Shown here: in pieces, positions 8,684-18,636 of the stretch
Numbering within the stretch: the stretch's first letter is position 1
How the letters are laid out: every line of letters starts with the position of its first letter
Assembly: GCA_903887375.1 (NCBI GenBank)
Contig: CAISPN010000087.1
Span: 24,675 to 88,674, forward strand
Length of the DNA stretch: 64,000 nucleotides
Reading direction: 5' to 3'
From: an uncultured cyanobacterium
GTDB lineage: Bacteria > Cyanobacteriota > Cyanobacteriia > Cyanobacteriales > Microcystaceae
Position numbers and translations under genes: made by a program
Notes under the pieces: model-generated
The model's input: the letters and a program-made list of their open reading frames with translations, nothing else
Database searches by the model: none
Told to the model about the DNA's origin: nothing

Positions 8684-10834
8684 GTGAAATCAGCCTATTG
8701 GTTGTCCGAACTAGGTGATATAGATCGCCACTTTGTAGGAGAGAAAGCTCATCAGTTGAGGTTACTCTTACAGGAGAACTATCCTGTTGTTGATGGTTTT
8801 GTTATCAGCTCAGCAATAGCCAAGCAGGTCTTTAGGGAGCTAGAGCTGAATTTTAAAGGCAATGATCGCTATCTTCTTGCTGATCCCTACGCTTTACAAG
8901 AATTTTCTCAACGTTCTCAAAAGCTGATTGTTCAATCAGAATTGCAATTTGGCTTAAGTGAGATTATCAGCGAAAATCTTCTCAAATTGCACAGTGATAA
9001 TCTCATTTTGCGACCTTCTTTGGCGGTTAATATTAACACCAAAGGACTTTTAGCTTCAACAAGCGTACTATCAAGTCTTCCAGAAATTATAAATGGCTTA
9101 AAAGAAATTTGGTCTAAACTTTTTAGTGCTAGAAGTATATTTTACTGGCTCAAGCGTGGTATGGATCTAGAACAAATTGGCTTTGCCATATTAGTTCAGC
9201 CTATAAGTTCAACCGTTGTTTCAGGCAGAGTTTTATTAGAAAATCAAACTGCCCAAATTCAAACAATCTATGGACTGGGTCATGGTTTTCAAATTGGAGG
9301 GCTCAGTGGCAGTCTCCATTTAGTAGATTTGGCAACAGGAAACATTTCCCTCACAGCCGAGAATAATCAAAATTTAGCCTATCAGATTATTGCCGGAGAT
9401 TTATCTACCTATGAACTTTCTCACGAGCAAAAAAAATTGAGTGATTATTATTTACAAAAAAATCTAATTAGCCAACTAAAAAGGCTCAATCAGCAAAAGA
9501 GCTACAACGGATATTTAGACTGGACAATTTTGGAAAGTGAACAATTTTACTTTACAGGAGCAAATTTACAAGTAAATCAATCCGTAAGAGCTATCCAACG
9601 TCGTTTCAAAGGCAAAGGGGTTAGCCCTGGCCAAGTCATTGCTCCAATAGAAATAATCTTACAAGAGAGTGAAATCTACACCAAAAGCCTAGATAAAAGA
9701 ATTTTAGTGCTAAAACAGGTGCTGCCCATTCATTTGTCGCTACTCAAAAATGCTGCCGGTTTAGTTACTGAGATAGGAAGTACCACCAGTCATGGTGCTA
9801 TCGTAGCTAGAGAATTAGGAATCCCATCTGTAGTAGGTATAGCAGAGGCAACAAGTTTACTCAAATCAGGAGAATCAGTATTTTTAGATGGAGATAAAGG
9901 AGAGCTATATTCTCTAGTAGGTCCAATTAGAAATTTCCAGAGCTTCAAAACCCCTCCAGAGATATCAATTGATTCAAATACCATCATTTCTACTGAGCTG
10001 ATGGTTAATCTGAGCCAGCCTGTTTTGGCAGAGGCAGAAAAATTATTACCCATTCTAGATGGGGTTGGCTTGTTAAGAAGTGAGAGTTTTTTTGCACAAT
10101 GTTGGCTAGAACGCCCTGCCAATCAATGGAATCAAAGGAAGTTAAAAGATAAACTGATTGATTTTATTAATGAGTTTGTAATCTTATTTGGAGAGAAACC
10201 TATTTCCTATCGTCTGTTGGATCAACAAGGAGATCAAATACTCTCACCTACTAGAGGAACCGCTGGCTATCTCGAAGATACCACTGTTTTGGATATACAA
10301 CTGGAAGCACTTTTAGCAGTGCAAAATCTACATAACAAAAGTTTCAATATTCTCTTGCCCTTTGTTAGAACTCTCGATGAGTTTAAATTTTGCCAAAGGG
10401 AGATAACAAAAAAAGGATTAAAAGAACATCCCCTTTCTAAAGTATGGGTAACAGTTGAGGTGCCTTCTGCTGTTTTGCTTTTGTCAGAGTATATCGAAGC
10501 TGGAGCAGAGGGTTTTGCCATTGGAACCAATGACTTGATGCAGTTGTTGTTAGGATATGATCGCGATTTTCCTATTTCTTCTAAGGGACAATGTCCCAAA
10601 GCTCTCAAACAAGTTATTCAAACCATAATCGAGATTTCTCAACAATCAGGCCTGCCCTGTTCAATATGCGGACAAGCTCCTCTAGAATACCCCGATTTAC
10701 TAGATTGTCTGGTCCAATGGGGTATTAGTTCTATTTCAGTAGAACCATGGGCCTTATTCAAAACTCACAAAGCTATAGCAAGGGCAGAGCAGAACCTGAT
10801 TTTGAGGGCATCTCGTAAGATAATAGGGCTTTAA
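8684..10834 (+). CDS. PEP-synthase-like protein with degenerate ATP-grasp half
   Basis: 716 residues from a GTG start. The order is N-terminal PPDK/PEP-synthase domain, phospho-histidine swivel domain and PEP-binding TIM barrel. The swivel motif TEIGSTTSHGAIVARE is intact with His370. The barrel keeps GVGLLRSE, the PFVRTLDE strand, FAIGTNDLMQLLLG and a cysteine in ICGQ (about Cys662). The N-terminal half is short and lacks the usual VRSSAT-type loop (it reads ILRPSLAVN) and the closing QARPE (it reads FTGANLQV), so ATP-dependent phosphorylation looks doubtful. It could be a PEP-binding regulator or a phosphocarrier working with another kinase. Standard PEP synthase is less likely. Confidence 0.8.
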   Translation: MKSAYWLSELGDIDRHFVGEKAHQLRLLLQENYPVVDGFVISSAIAKQVFRELELNFKGNDRYLLADPYALQEFSQRSQKLIVQSELQFGLSEIISENLLKLHSDNLILRPSLAVNINTKGLLASTSVLSSLPEIINGLKEIWSKLFSARSIFYWLKRGMDLEQIGFAILVQPISSTVVSGRVLLENQTAQIQTIYGLGHGFQIGGLSGSLHLVDLATGNISLTAENNQNLAYQIIAGDLSTYELSHEQKKLSDYYLQKNLISQLKRLNQQKSYNGYLDWTILESEQFYFTGANLQVNQSVRAIQRRFKGKGVSPGQVIAPIEIILQESEIYTKSLDKRILVLKQVLPIHLSLLKNAAGLVTEIGSTTSHGAIVARELGIPSVVGIAEATSLLKSGESVFLDGDKGELYSLVGPIRNFQSFKTPPEISIDSNTIISTELMVNLSQPVLAEAEKLLPILDGVGLLRSESFFAQCWLERPANQWNQRKLKDKLIDFINEFVILFGEKPISYRLLDQQGDQILSPTRGTAGYLEDTTVLDIQLEALLAVQNLHNKSFNILLPFVRTLDEFKFCQREITKKGLKEHPLSKVWVTVEVPSAVLLLSEYIEAGAEGFAIGTNDLMQLLLGYDRDFPISSKGQCPKALKQVIQTIIEISQQSGLPCSICGQAPLEYPDLLDCLVQWGISSISVEPWALFKTHKAIARAEQNLILRASRKIIGL

Positions 10835-10846
10835 TGAACTTTGAGA

Positions 10847-13800
10847 TCACAAGTTTATTGTTTGCGTTGGTTTATTTTTGATATAAGTATCCCACATGGT
10901 TTGATAGGCTTTGGTTAGCCCTTGAGTAATAGATCTATCTTCATAGATCAGATGCTCGTTGTTTTTAATATGCTCTTTGATCTGTTGGCGAAATTGCTCA
11001 TTTAGCGCTAAATCTACTGCTATATCAATATATTCTGCAGGATCTTTGGCTATTGTTTGGTCAATATTTAGCTGCTTTAACAAGGCCATTGCTTGCCTGC
11101 CACGCATAAATTCTCCAGGGCAAGTTACTACAGGTAAACTAGAGGCAATGGCATGGAGACTAGAAATTCCACCAGACCAGACAAAACTATCTAGAAACAC
11201 ATCAGATAGTTCATTTATGCGCAGAAATCGATGATAATCCAATCTATCTGAAAAATAACAATATTGCTGCCAATCTAAACCATATTTGTCAAATGCTTTG
11301 GCTATTCTTTCTTGGAATTTAAGGGTTATACCTTTAGACATATGCCTAAAGAAAACAAACAAGCTATTATCTACTTTTTGAGCAATCTCTGGCCAAATAT
11401 AATCATATTGGGGTAAGTATTTCCAAAGTGATTGTGAACAGAGATAAATTAATTTATTATCCGGTAGATTAAAATCAGCCCTATTTAAAACAGTTTCTAT
11501 AACTAGATTTGCCTTGGTGGGAACCATGCCTAAGCCAGGTAAACGAACTAATTTTTCTCGGTAGTATTGCTGCCCATTTTCAGGTTCCATCAACTGGTTA
11601 GATAAAAAGTAATCTACAGTGGGTAAACCTGAGGTCATCGGGTGTCCCCAAGACATACATTGAATTGGCGCTAGCCTCAATCCAGCTAATTGCATTGTAA
11701 TTGGAGTCATGCCTAGATCCAGATAAACTAAAATATGTAGTTCATCTTTAGCGATCTGTTGGGCCATGGCTTCTAAATCTCTAGGTATTTTATGAAATAC
11801 ATCACAATATTTCTTAAATTCTTCAGTGATAAAATCTTCATCTGAATCTGCATGGTAACCATAGATTTCAAAATCATCTCTATTGTGATATTTCAACCAG
11901 CCTAGGGAAAATTGAGTCACTGAATGTGCATAAACATAAAAGGAGATATAACCTATTTTGAGTTTTTCTCCTTTTTTAAGTTTACTAGCTGTGATTTTTT
12001 TACTCCACTGCGGATAGTTGGCTGACATAATCCGAGTAACTAGTTCACCATATTTGATTTGGAGTTCTAAATCATCTAAACCTTGATAAGCTAGAAAAAA
12101 GTTACTTCTTAGAGCGATTACTTTTTCATATGCTTTTCTTTTTTGTTCGTTATCTAGGGAGAGATTTTTAATAAAATTATCTAGTACTTGATTAAATTGG
12201 CATCGATAGTCTAAAATCTCTTGGCTATCTTTAAAGATTATAGGAAAAAGTCTAGCTCGTTCGAATTGTAATTCCAAGCTATTGGGAATGTTTATTATTG
12301 CATTTTCTAATGCTTGTTTCGCTTGTTGAGTGTTTCCTAGATTATTATTTAATTGAAATATTAAAGATAGGTTTAAATCTAAATTAGTAGGATCTTTGAG
12401 CAATCCAAATTTAGTAGTTTCAACTGCCTTATCTTCTTGGTTATTTTGTTCATAACATTCGGCTAAAGCCAGATAAGATTTTATATGATTTGGGTTTAGT
12501 TTGAGAGCAGTCTCAAAATTGACAATTGCCTGATTATATTGCTTTTGAAATTTTAAGGCATTTCCTAGGTTATGATAGGCTTCACTATATTCAGGATTGA
12601 TACTCAAAGCTTGCTTAAATCTATTGGCAGCTTCAATATATCTCTCTTTCATTTGGTAAGCTAAACCTAGATTATTATAGGCAAAAGCATAATCTGGTTT
12701 ACTTGTAATAGCCTGTTGGAAATAAATAATAGCCTGTTCTATTTCTTTATTGCCAATATAAATAATCCCTAAATTGTTATAAGCTTGTGCATAATTTGGA
12801 TCGATTTCCAAGGCTTTTTTATAAGCAACAATTGCTTCATTTTTATTACCAAGATTATCAGCAATGACACCGAGCTGGTACCAAGCAGGGGCATATTGAG
12901 GATTTTGAGCGAGTATTTGGTGATAAAGACTGATAGATTCTCCAATGTTTAGCTCATTTTGCAGCTTATAAGCTTTTTGGTAAAGCTTTTCAATTTCACC
13001 GCTAGGCTTTGATTGGATAGTTGAAATTTGTTGATCAATACTATTTAATCGCTCTTGGATAGTCTTAGAGATTGTTTGGAGAGAATTGGTTGAACGGATA
13101 TCTAGACCAGCACGTTTTGCTTTAATTTTTGCCTGTTGAGGGTTTTCATAGACATAGCGCATCAATTTTGCAGCATGAGTGATATCTGGCTGCGCCCAGA
13201 TTTCTCCCTTTTTATAAACTACATAGTCTTGTTTGAGATAGTCTTGTTTGAGTTTAGTTAACTGATAATCAACTAAATAGCTGTTATTTTCATTCATGAA
13301 GTCCATATTGCCAGACCAACCTGTAGCAATCACTGGTTTTTCTAAATACATAGCTTCAGCCAAAGTTAAACCAAAGCCTTCAGAACGATGTAAAGATACG
13401 TAGCAATCAGATATACTTATTAAGCCATTTACATTATCCTTGGAAAAATATTCATCAATCAGTGTGATTTTAGATCCAGATAGTGATTCTTTTAAAATAT
13501 TAAAGTTTTCTAAATCCTCTTCGGCAAATATGGATTTTAAAATTAAACGAACAGGCTCATCTAGTTTAAAAGCCATCTTAAATGCTTCAACTAATGCCAT
13601 GGGATTTTTTCTCTCAAAAATACTTGTAAAATCAAAAATAAACAGGAAAACGAATTCATTATTTGATATTCCAAAATCATTTTTAGAATATGTTTTTTGC
13701 AGGTTTATCTCTACCACATGGGGTATTGTGATAACTGGAATTGGAGATTTTTGCGAGATGGATTTGGCCATAAAACTACTGCCAACCCAAATCTCATTAC

Positions 13801-15208
13801 AATAATTAAAATATTCTTGCCATTGCTCAGGAAAATTTGGTAATTCCCAAGCCCAAACTCCTATATTATATTTATTTTTAAAATAATCAATGCCTATTGT
13901 TTGTAGAAAAAATTGAAAATGATGAGCATTAAAACACAACAAATTTATAGGATAGGGATTTGCACTATTATAAGCTTGGACAGCAAGATCTAAAAGCGCG
14001 ACTTGTTTTCCTGCCGCTTTAATTGATTCAACATAGCCTCTAGGTGCTTGTGTTATTCTTCCATGACCAGTTAGAAAACCGGCAACATTAATTCCATTTA
14101 GGCTCAATGATGATGAGCAAGAGATTTTTATCTCAGGAGAAAATGATTCTAAAGTAATATACTGACTAATCTCAGTATCACTGTGTAGACCGATTGCTTG
14201 CGGACGATTAACTCCAGGCAATACCTGAACATCATAGAGCTCTTCTACTTCGCCTTCTAATCTGATCCAATGCTTGATTGAACCAGTACGCAAATCAATC
14301 ACTAAAAACCCGCAGCGCGGTTCGGTATCTTTTTGGGCTAGATTTTGCTCTAATGGTAAACCCTTAAAGCTGCTATCTTTTCCTCTGGCTTTGGATATAC
14401 CAACGATGGCATAGTCTCCCCAGAATGCTAGTCCACGCAAAAAGCCGGGACAAAAGGTGAGTGGCTCAAAAGTTCCATTATTAGGGTCAATATAGCCAAA
14501 ATGACCTGTACCTGCATTTAATAACCACAACTTACCTTGATAATATCGGGGTGAATGTGGCATGGATAAGCCGGTTGTGATGATTTCATTGCTTTGAATA
14601 TCAATCACACAACCGCCATTGTTTCGATGATCTCGCCAGCCATCTACTATATCTGATTGGGCACAGAGAGTTACATAGCGGGCTTTTCCATCTACTAGCG
14701 CTAAACCATTGAGGTGGCAGCGATCCTCGCCAATGATCGAAGAAATAAACGAAGGCTTCCAAAGAGGGATACAACTATGCTTTTCACTAAGTGTTGCTAA
14801 TATATTCAGCTTAGTACTGACAAAAACTATCCTGTTACTATCATCTTCAACTACCAAATCATGTGTATCTATATCTCCGGTGATATGGCTTTTCCTGGGT
14901 ATATAGAGCTTGTCATAACCTTGGTATAGTTCACCATTTGAGAGTACATTATCTAATTGCCATATTTGATATCTTGTACTGAGATAAATTCTTTCAGTAG
15001 TGGCATAGATTCCCATCGCCCGGTCAAAAACTCTTTCAAAACCGGAAAGATTACCTTGGGCATCTACTCCTATGAACATTAAGCGCGAACTTTGATAGGT
15101 CGAAAAAACTAGACTGATTCCCTGTGCTTCTAACCAAGGAATAAAGTGGCGATCTGTTAGAATGTCTACTGGAATGAGTTCTTTAGAAGTGCCTGATTGA
15201 GAGATCAT
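10847..15208 (-). CDS. Multidomain glycosyltransferase: DUF4915 propeller + GT4-like + TPR + OGT/SPINDLY-like GT41
   Basis: 1453 residues. Residues about 10-355 match the TIGR03032/DUF4915 family (HSPRYYQGKLWLLNAGTG, CPGFLRGLAFWGDYAIVG). Residues about 375-715 form a GT-B glycosyltransferase resembling family 4 (IGVWAWELPNFPEQW, then the EX7E region HRSEGFGLTLAEAM). Residues about 735-960 hold five TPR units (WYQLGVIADNLGNKNEA, YNNLGLAYQMKERYIEA and so on). Residues about 1080-1440 are a SPINDLY/O-GlcNAc-transferase-like domain (KIGYISFYVYAHSV, PIQCMSWGHPMTSG, DSFVWSGGISSLHA). Both transferase domains look complete. A protein or polysaccharide glycosylating role is likely; substrates are unknown. 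It is convergent with the PEP-binding gene (12-base gap) and divergent from the sulfatase. Confidence 0.88.
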   Translation of the reverse strand: MISQSGTSKELIPVDILTDRHFIPWLEAQGISLVFSTYQSSRLMFIGVDAQGNLSGFERVFDRAMGIYATTERIYLSTRYQIWQLDNVLSNGELYQGYDKLYIPRKSHITGDIDTHDLVVEDDSNRIVFVSTKLNILATLSEKHSCIPLWKPSFISSIIGEDRCHLNGLALVDGKARYVTLCAQSDIVDGWRDHRNNGGCVIDIQSNEIITTGLSMPHSPRYYQGKLWLLNAGTGHFGYIDPNNGTFEPLTFCPGFLRGLAFWGDYAIVGISKARGKDSSFKGLPLEQNLAQKDTEPRCGFLVIDLRTGSIKHWIRLEGEVEELYDVQVLPGVNRPQAIGLHSDTEISQYITLESFSPEIKISCSSSLSLNGINVAGFLTGHGRITQAPRGYVESIKAAGKQVALLDLAVQAYNSANPYPINLLCFNAHHFQFFLQTIGIDYFKNKYNIGVWAWELPNFPEQWQEYFNYCNEIWVGSSFMAKSISQKSPIPVITIPHVVEINLQKTYSKNDFGISNNEFVFLFIFDFTSIFERKNPMALVEAFKMAFKLDEPVRLILKSIFAEEDLENFNILKESLSGSKITLIDEYFSKDNVNGLISISDCYVSLHRSEGFGLTLAEAMYLEKPVIATGWSGNMDFMNENNSYLVDYQLTKLKQDYLKQDYVVYKKGEIWAQPDITHAAKLMRYVYENPQQAKIKAKRAGLDIRSTNSLQTISKTIQERLNSIDQQISTIQSKPSGEIEKLYQKAYKLQNELNIGESISLYHQILAQNPQYAPAWYQLGVIADNLGNKNEAIVAYKKALEIDPNYAQAYNNLGIIYIGNKEIEQAIIYFQQAITSKPDYAFAYNNLGLAYQMKERYIEAANRFKQALSINPEYSEAYHNLGNALKFQKQYNQAIVNFETALKLNPNHIKSYLALAECYEQNNQEDKAVETTKFGLLKDPTNLDLNLSLIFQLNNNLGNTQQAKQALENAIINIPNSLELQFERARLFPIIFKDSQEILDYRCQFNQVLDNFIKNLSLDNEQKRKAYEKVIALRSNFFLAYQGLDDLELQIKYGELVTRIMSANYPQWSKKITASKLKKGEKLKIGYISFYVYAHSVTQFSLGWLKYHNRDDFEIYGYHADSDEDFITEEFKKYCDVFHKIPRDLEAMAQQIAKDELHILVYLDLGMTPITMQLAGLRLAPIQCMSWGHPMTSGLPTVDYFLSNQLMEPENGQQYYREKLVRLPGLGMVPTKANLVIETVLNRADFNLPDNKLIYLCSQSLWKYLPQYDYIWPEIAQKVDNSLFVFFRHMSKGITLKFQERIAKAFDKYGLDWQQYCYFSDRLDYHRFLRINELSDVFLDSFVWSGGISSLHAIASSLPVVTCPGEFMRGRQAMALLKQLNIDQTIAKDPAEYIDIAVDLALNEQFRQQIKEHIKNNEHLIYEDRSITQGLTKAYQTMWDTYIKNKPTQTINL

Positions 15209-15276
15209 AGGGTATTTATTCTCAGGGTTTGGAAAATAGAATATCTAGTTTATTTTAAAACAGGAGAGCTGTTGTT

Positions 15277-16782
15277 ATGCCAAAGAACAAACCAAATATA
15301 TTAATTATTTGGGGAGATGATATTGGACAAAGTAATCTGAGCTGCTACAGTGGTGGGCTTATGGGTTATACCACCCCAAATATTGATCGCATTGCCAATG
15401 AAGGAATGCGGTTTAATCATTATTACGCTGAGCAGAGTTGTACGGCTGGACGTGCCGCTTTTATTACTGGACAGAGTGTTTTTAGAACTGGTCTAAGTAA
15501 GGTTGGTTTACCCGGGGCAGAATCAGGCTTTAAAGCAGAAGATCCTACTATAGCCGAATTGCTAAAACCATTGGGTTATCGTACAGGCCAATTTGGTAAA
15601 AACCATTTTGGTGATCGCGATGAACATTTACCTACTATGCATGGGTTTGATGAGTTTTTTGGCAATCTTTATCACCTCAATGCTGAGGAAGAACCAGAAT
15701 TACCAGATTATCCCGATCCTGAAGAGTTTCCTGAATTTCGCCGCAAATATGGCCCACGGGGGGTCTTGCATTGTTGGGCTGATGGGAATGGTTCTCAGCG
15801 CATTGAAAATACAGGTCCGCTTACTAGAAAGAGGATGGAAACTATCGATGATGAGTTTCTTGTAGAAGCTAAGCGCTTTATCACAGATGCCAAACAAGCT
15901 GATGAGCCCTTTTTCCTCTGGTTCAATACCAGTCATATGCATTTTCGCACCCATTGTAAACCCGAAAGCAAGGGACAGGCGGGCCGTTGGCAAAGTGAAT
16001 ACCATGACACAATGATCGATCATGACAAGCAAGTCGGAGATATATTGAGCTTGGTAGATGAGCTAGGTATTGCTGATGATACGATCGTTATGTATAGTAC
16101 CGACAATGGTCCACATATGAACTCTTGGCCCGATGCCGGTACGACTTCATTTCGTGGTGAGAAAAACACTAACTGGGAAGGAGCATACCGAGTTCCGGCT
16201 ATGGTTCGCTGGCCAGGTAAAATTGCCCCTGGTCAAATCTGTAATGGTATAGTCAGTCATCTAGATTGGTTACCAACAGTGTTGGCCGCAGCTGGAGAGA
16301 CTGATATTAAACAAAAACTCCTCACAGGCCATGTTGTTGGTAATAAAACCTTTAAAATCCATCTAGATGGTTACAACATGCTGGACTATTGGAGCGGTAA
16401 AACCGATAAGAGCCCGCGTAAGGAGTTTTTCTACTTCTCAGATGATGGGGATCTCACTGCCATGCGCTATGACAATTGGAAATTGGTTTTCATGGAACAG
16501 CGCTGCACTGGTACTATGCAAATTTGGGCTGAACCTTTTACGCCCTTACGGGTACCAAAAATGTTCAATCTGCTCACCGATCCCTATGAAAGAGCTGATA
16601 TAACCTCTAACACTTACTGGGATTGGATACTAGATCATGCCTTTTTGGCAGTTCCTGCTCAAAACATAGCAGGGCAGTTTTTGGCAACATTTGTAGACTA
16701 TCCTCCTCGCCAAAAACCTGCTAGTTTCTCTCTTGAGCAAGTGTTGGAGAAATTACAATCTGGTCTCTCTTCTAGCCGCTAG
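15277..16782 (+). CDS. Sulfatase family hydrolase (arylsulfatase-like)
   Basis: 501 residues. The N-terminal metal-binding segment NILIIWGDDIGQSNL and the formylglycine signature CTAGR (in EQSCTAGRAAFITGQ) are intact, with the second metal site in VMYSTDNGPH. FGKNHFGD supplies the usual lysine and histidine. The cysteine form of the signature requires oxidation by formylglycine-generating enzyme or an anaerobic equivalent, neither of which is in this window. No signal peptide is visible, so the enzyme may be cytoplasmic, unusual for sulfatases. The start is an ATG with GGAGAG upstream. A perfect 20-base inverted repeat follows the stop. Confidence 0.9.
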   Translation: MPKNKPNILIIWGDDIGQSNLSCYSGGLMGYTTPNIDRIANEGMRFNHYYAEQSCTAGRAAFITGQSVFRTGLSKVGLPGAESGFKAEDPTIAELLKPLGYRTGQFGKNHFGDRDEHLPTMHGFDEFFGNLYHLNAEEEPELPDYPDPEEFPEFRRKYGPRGVLHCWADGNGSQRIENTGPLTRKRMETIDDEFLVEAKRFITDAKQADEPFFLWFNTSHMHFRTHCKPESKGQAGRWQSEYHDTMIDHDKQVGDILSLVDELGIADDTIVMYSTDNGPHMNSWPDAGTTSFRGEKNTNWEGAYRVPAMVRWPGKIAPGQICNGIVSHLDWLPTVLAAAGETDIKQKLLTGHVVGNKTFKIHLDGYNMLDYWSGKTDKSPRKEFFYFSDDGDLTAMRYDNWKLVFMEQRCTGTMQIWAEPFTPLRVPKMFNLLTDPYERADITSNTYWDWILDHAFLAVPAQNIAGQFLATFVDYPPRQKPASFSLEQVLEKLQSGLSSSR

Positions 16783-16804
16783 ATTTTGATTTCTTGGATA
16801 AATA

Positions 16805-16850
16805 CAATAGCTGACTTTTGATCTTAATAGAGATCAAAAGTCAGCTATTG
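16805..16850. terminator. 20-bp perfect inverted repeat, probable terminator after the sulfatase gene
   Basis: Arms at 16805-16824 and 16831-16850 are perfectly complementary with a 6-base loop. The stem contains TTTT and AAAA runs. It lies 23 bases after the sulfatase stop and 18 bases before the next ATG. The T-tail is short, so it may act as a terminator or as an mRNA-stabilising hairpin. Confidence 0.65.
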
Positions 16851-16867
16851 TTGTTAAAGCAATAATT

Positions 16868-18631
16868 ATGAAAATAAATATTATGAAAAACAATTCACTT
16901 GTTCTCAAGAAGGGTGATAAGTTTGCTCAAAGGGAGAAAATCAACATAGCAATTATTGTTATTGCTTGGGTTATCATGACAATTCTGGTCAATCCTCTAG
17001 GAGAATTTCCTCTTAATGATGATTGGGTTTATGCCAAGGCGACTCAATCTATCTTCGAAAAGGGTGGTTTTACCCTGAGTGGAGGTGATTCAGCTACAAA
17101 TTTTATGGCTCAGGGATTTTGGGGGGCTTTATTTTGTTTACCATTTGGCTTTTCATTCTCTATTTTAAGAATATCTACCCTAGTTTTAGGCTTGGTAGGA
17201 GTCCTGACGATTTATGGAATTTTAAGACAATTAAGAGCAAATCAATCTATTTCTCTTATAGGAGCATTTTTAATAGCCTTAAATCCTATATATTTCGCGC
17301 TTTCTAATACTTACATGACAGATGTTCCCTTTTTTGCAATAGCAAGTATGTCATTCTTCTTTTTGATAAGAGGTCTTAAATATGATCGCCAAAGAGACAT
17401 TATTTTTGGACTTCTACTATCTTGTACAAGTATACTTATCCGCCAATTTGGAATAATGATTCATTTGGCTTTTGCTATTGCTTATTTGTACAAAAAAGGC
17501 CTAAAAAAATCAAATATCATCTTCGCAATAACACAAATTTTAGTAGCTGTTGGTTTGAATTTAATTTATCAAAAATTTCTCTATTTCACTAACAGATCAT
17601 CAGTAAGTTTAAATTTTCAAATAGGTGTGTTAAGGCAACTATTATTTCATGGAAAACTTAAATCTTTAATTTACAACTTAAATATTGATACAATTGATGC
17701 ATTAATATATTTAGGATTATTTTTATCACCCTTGCTGATTCCCATATTTCTTAAAAAAATTAAATCATTCACTTTATCAGAAAAGAAATTGTTAAAGTAC
17801 TCAGCTTTCACCTTTTTGATTTTGACCCTTGTTAGATTTATAAAATCACCAGCAATAATGCCCTTACAAGGAAATATTATAGCAAATTATGGGCTTGGTC
17901 CTTTAACACTTCATGATACCGCTATTTTGAATATCAACAACCCTTCAATTTCGACTTCCATGCATTTTATCTGGATAATATTAACATTTATAGGAATAAC
18001 TGGTGGTTTAATTTTATCTTATTATTTAGCCACTACTATTAAATCAATATTTCAAAAAACAAGAAGTCATGAATCAACTAGTCCTAAATGGTTGAAAATC
18101 TTTATCATACTTTCAATAGTATTTTACTTTTCTCCTTTGGCAATGATTGGCTTTTTTGACCGTTATCTTTTATTTTTGATACCTTTGTCACTAATATTGA
18201 TAGTAATTAATGAACCTGATATTACTCAATCATCTTTTTTAAATAATCAAATTATCCCTATACTTTTAACAACATTTCTGACCTTTGGAATATTCAGTAT
18301 TTCAACTACACATGACTATCTAGGCTGGAACAGAATAAGGTGGCAAGCTTTAAATGATTTAACGAAAGTTCAGAATATATCGCCACATCTTATAGATGGA
18401 GGATATGAATTTAATGGTCTGTATCTCTTTGATAGTAAAGATACTTACAGTAATAATTATCAACCCAATCCTAAAAAACCTAAACAGAGCTGGTGGTTTG
18501 TAGATAAAGATGACTATATGATAACTTTTGCCCCGATAGCTAATTACCAAACAATCAAAAAATATAGTTACAATAATTGGTGGCCATTTAGCCCCAAAAG
18601 TATATATGTTCTTCAGAAAGAGAATGCCTAA
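16868..18631 (+). CDS. Polytopic membrane glycosyltransferase, PMT/GT39-like
   Basis: 587 residues with about ten to twelve hydrophobic segments. After the first membrane helix the loop reads GEFPLNDDWVYAKATQ; such an acidic pair in the first extracytoplasmic loop is the catalytic hallmark of GT-C enzymes (PMT, ArnT). These transfer a sugar from a polyprenyl-phosphate donor on the outer face of the membrane. Acceptor and sugar are unknown. The DNA is more AT-rich than the housekeeping genes nearby. The hydrolase gene follows after 5 bases, suggesting co-transcription. Confidence 0.75.
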   Translation: MKINIMKNNSLVLKKGDKFAQREKINIAIIVIAWVIMTILVNPLGEFPLNDDWVYAKATQSIFEKGGFTLSGGDSATNFMAQGFWGALFCLPFGFSFSILRISTLVLGLVGVLTIYGILRQLRANQSISLIGAFLIALNPIYFALSNTYMTDVPFFAIASMSFFFLIRGLKYDRQRDIIFGLLLSCTSILIRQFGIMIHLAFAIAYLYKKGLKKSNIIFAITQILVAVGLNLIYQKFLYFTNRSSVSLNFQIGVLRQLLFHGKLKSLIYNLNIDTIDALIYLGLFLSPLLIPIFLKKIKSFTLSEKKLLKYSAFTFLILTLVRFIKSPAIMPLQGNIIANYGLGPLTLHDTAILNINNPSISTSMHFIWIILTFIGITGGLILSYYLATTIKSIFQKTRSHESTSPKWLKIFIILSIVFYFSPLAMIGFFDRYLLFLIPLSLILIVINEPDITQSSFLNNQIIPILLTTFLTFGIFSISTTHDYLGWNRIRWQALNDLTKVQNISPHLIDGGYEFNGLYLFDSKDTYSNNYQPNPKKPKQSWWFVDKDDYMITFAPIANYQTIKKYSYNNWWPFSPKSIYVLQKENA

Positions 18632-18636
18632 ATCAT

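Noticed and set aside
8684..10834. Calling this gene a true PEP synthase (ppsA)
   Set aside because: The ATP-grasp signature residues are absent, so only the PEP-binding half is supported.
15593..16032. Overlapping ORFs of 90 and 110 codons within the sulfatase gene
   Set aside because: The sulfatase frame has intact motifs throughout; these are alternate-frame shadows.
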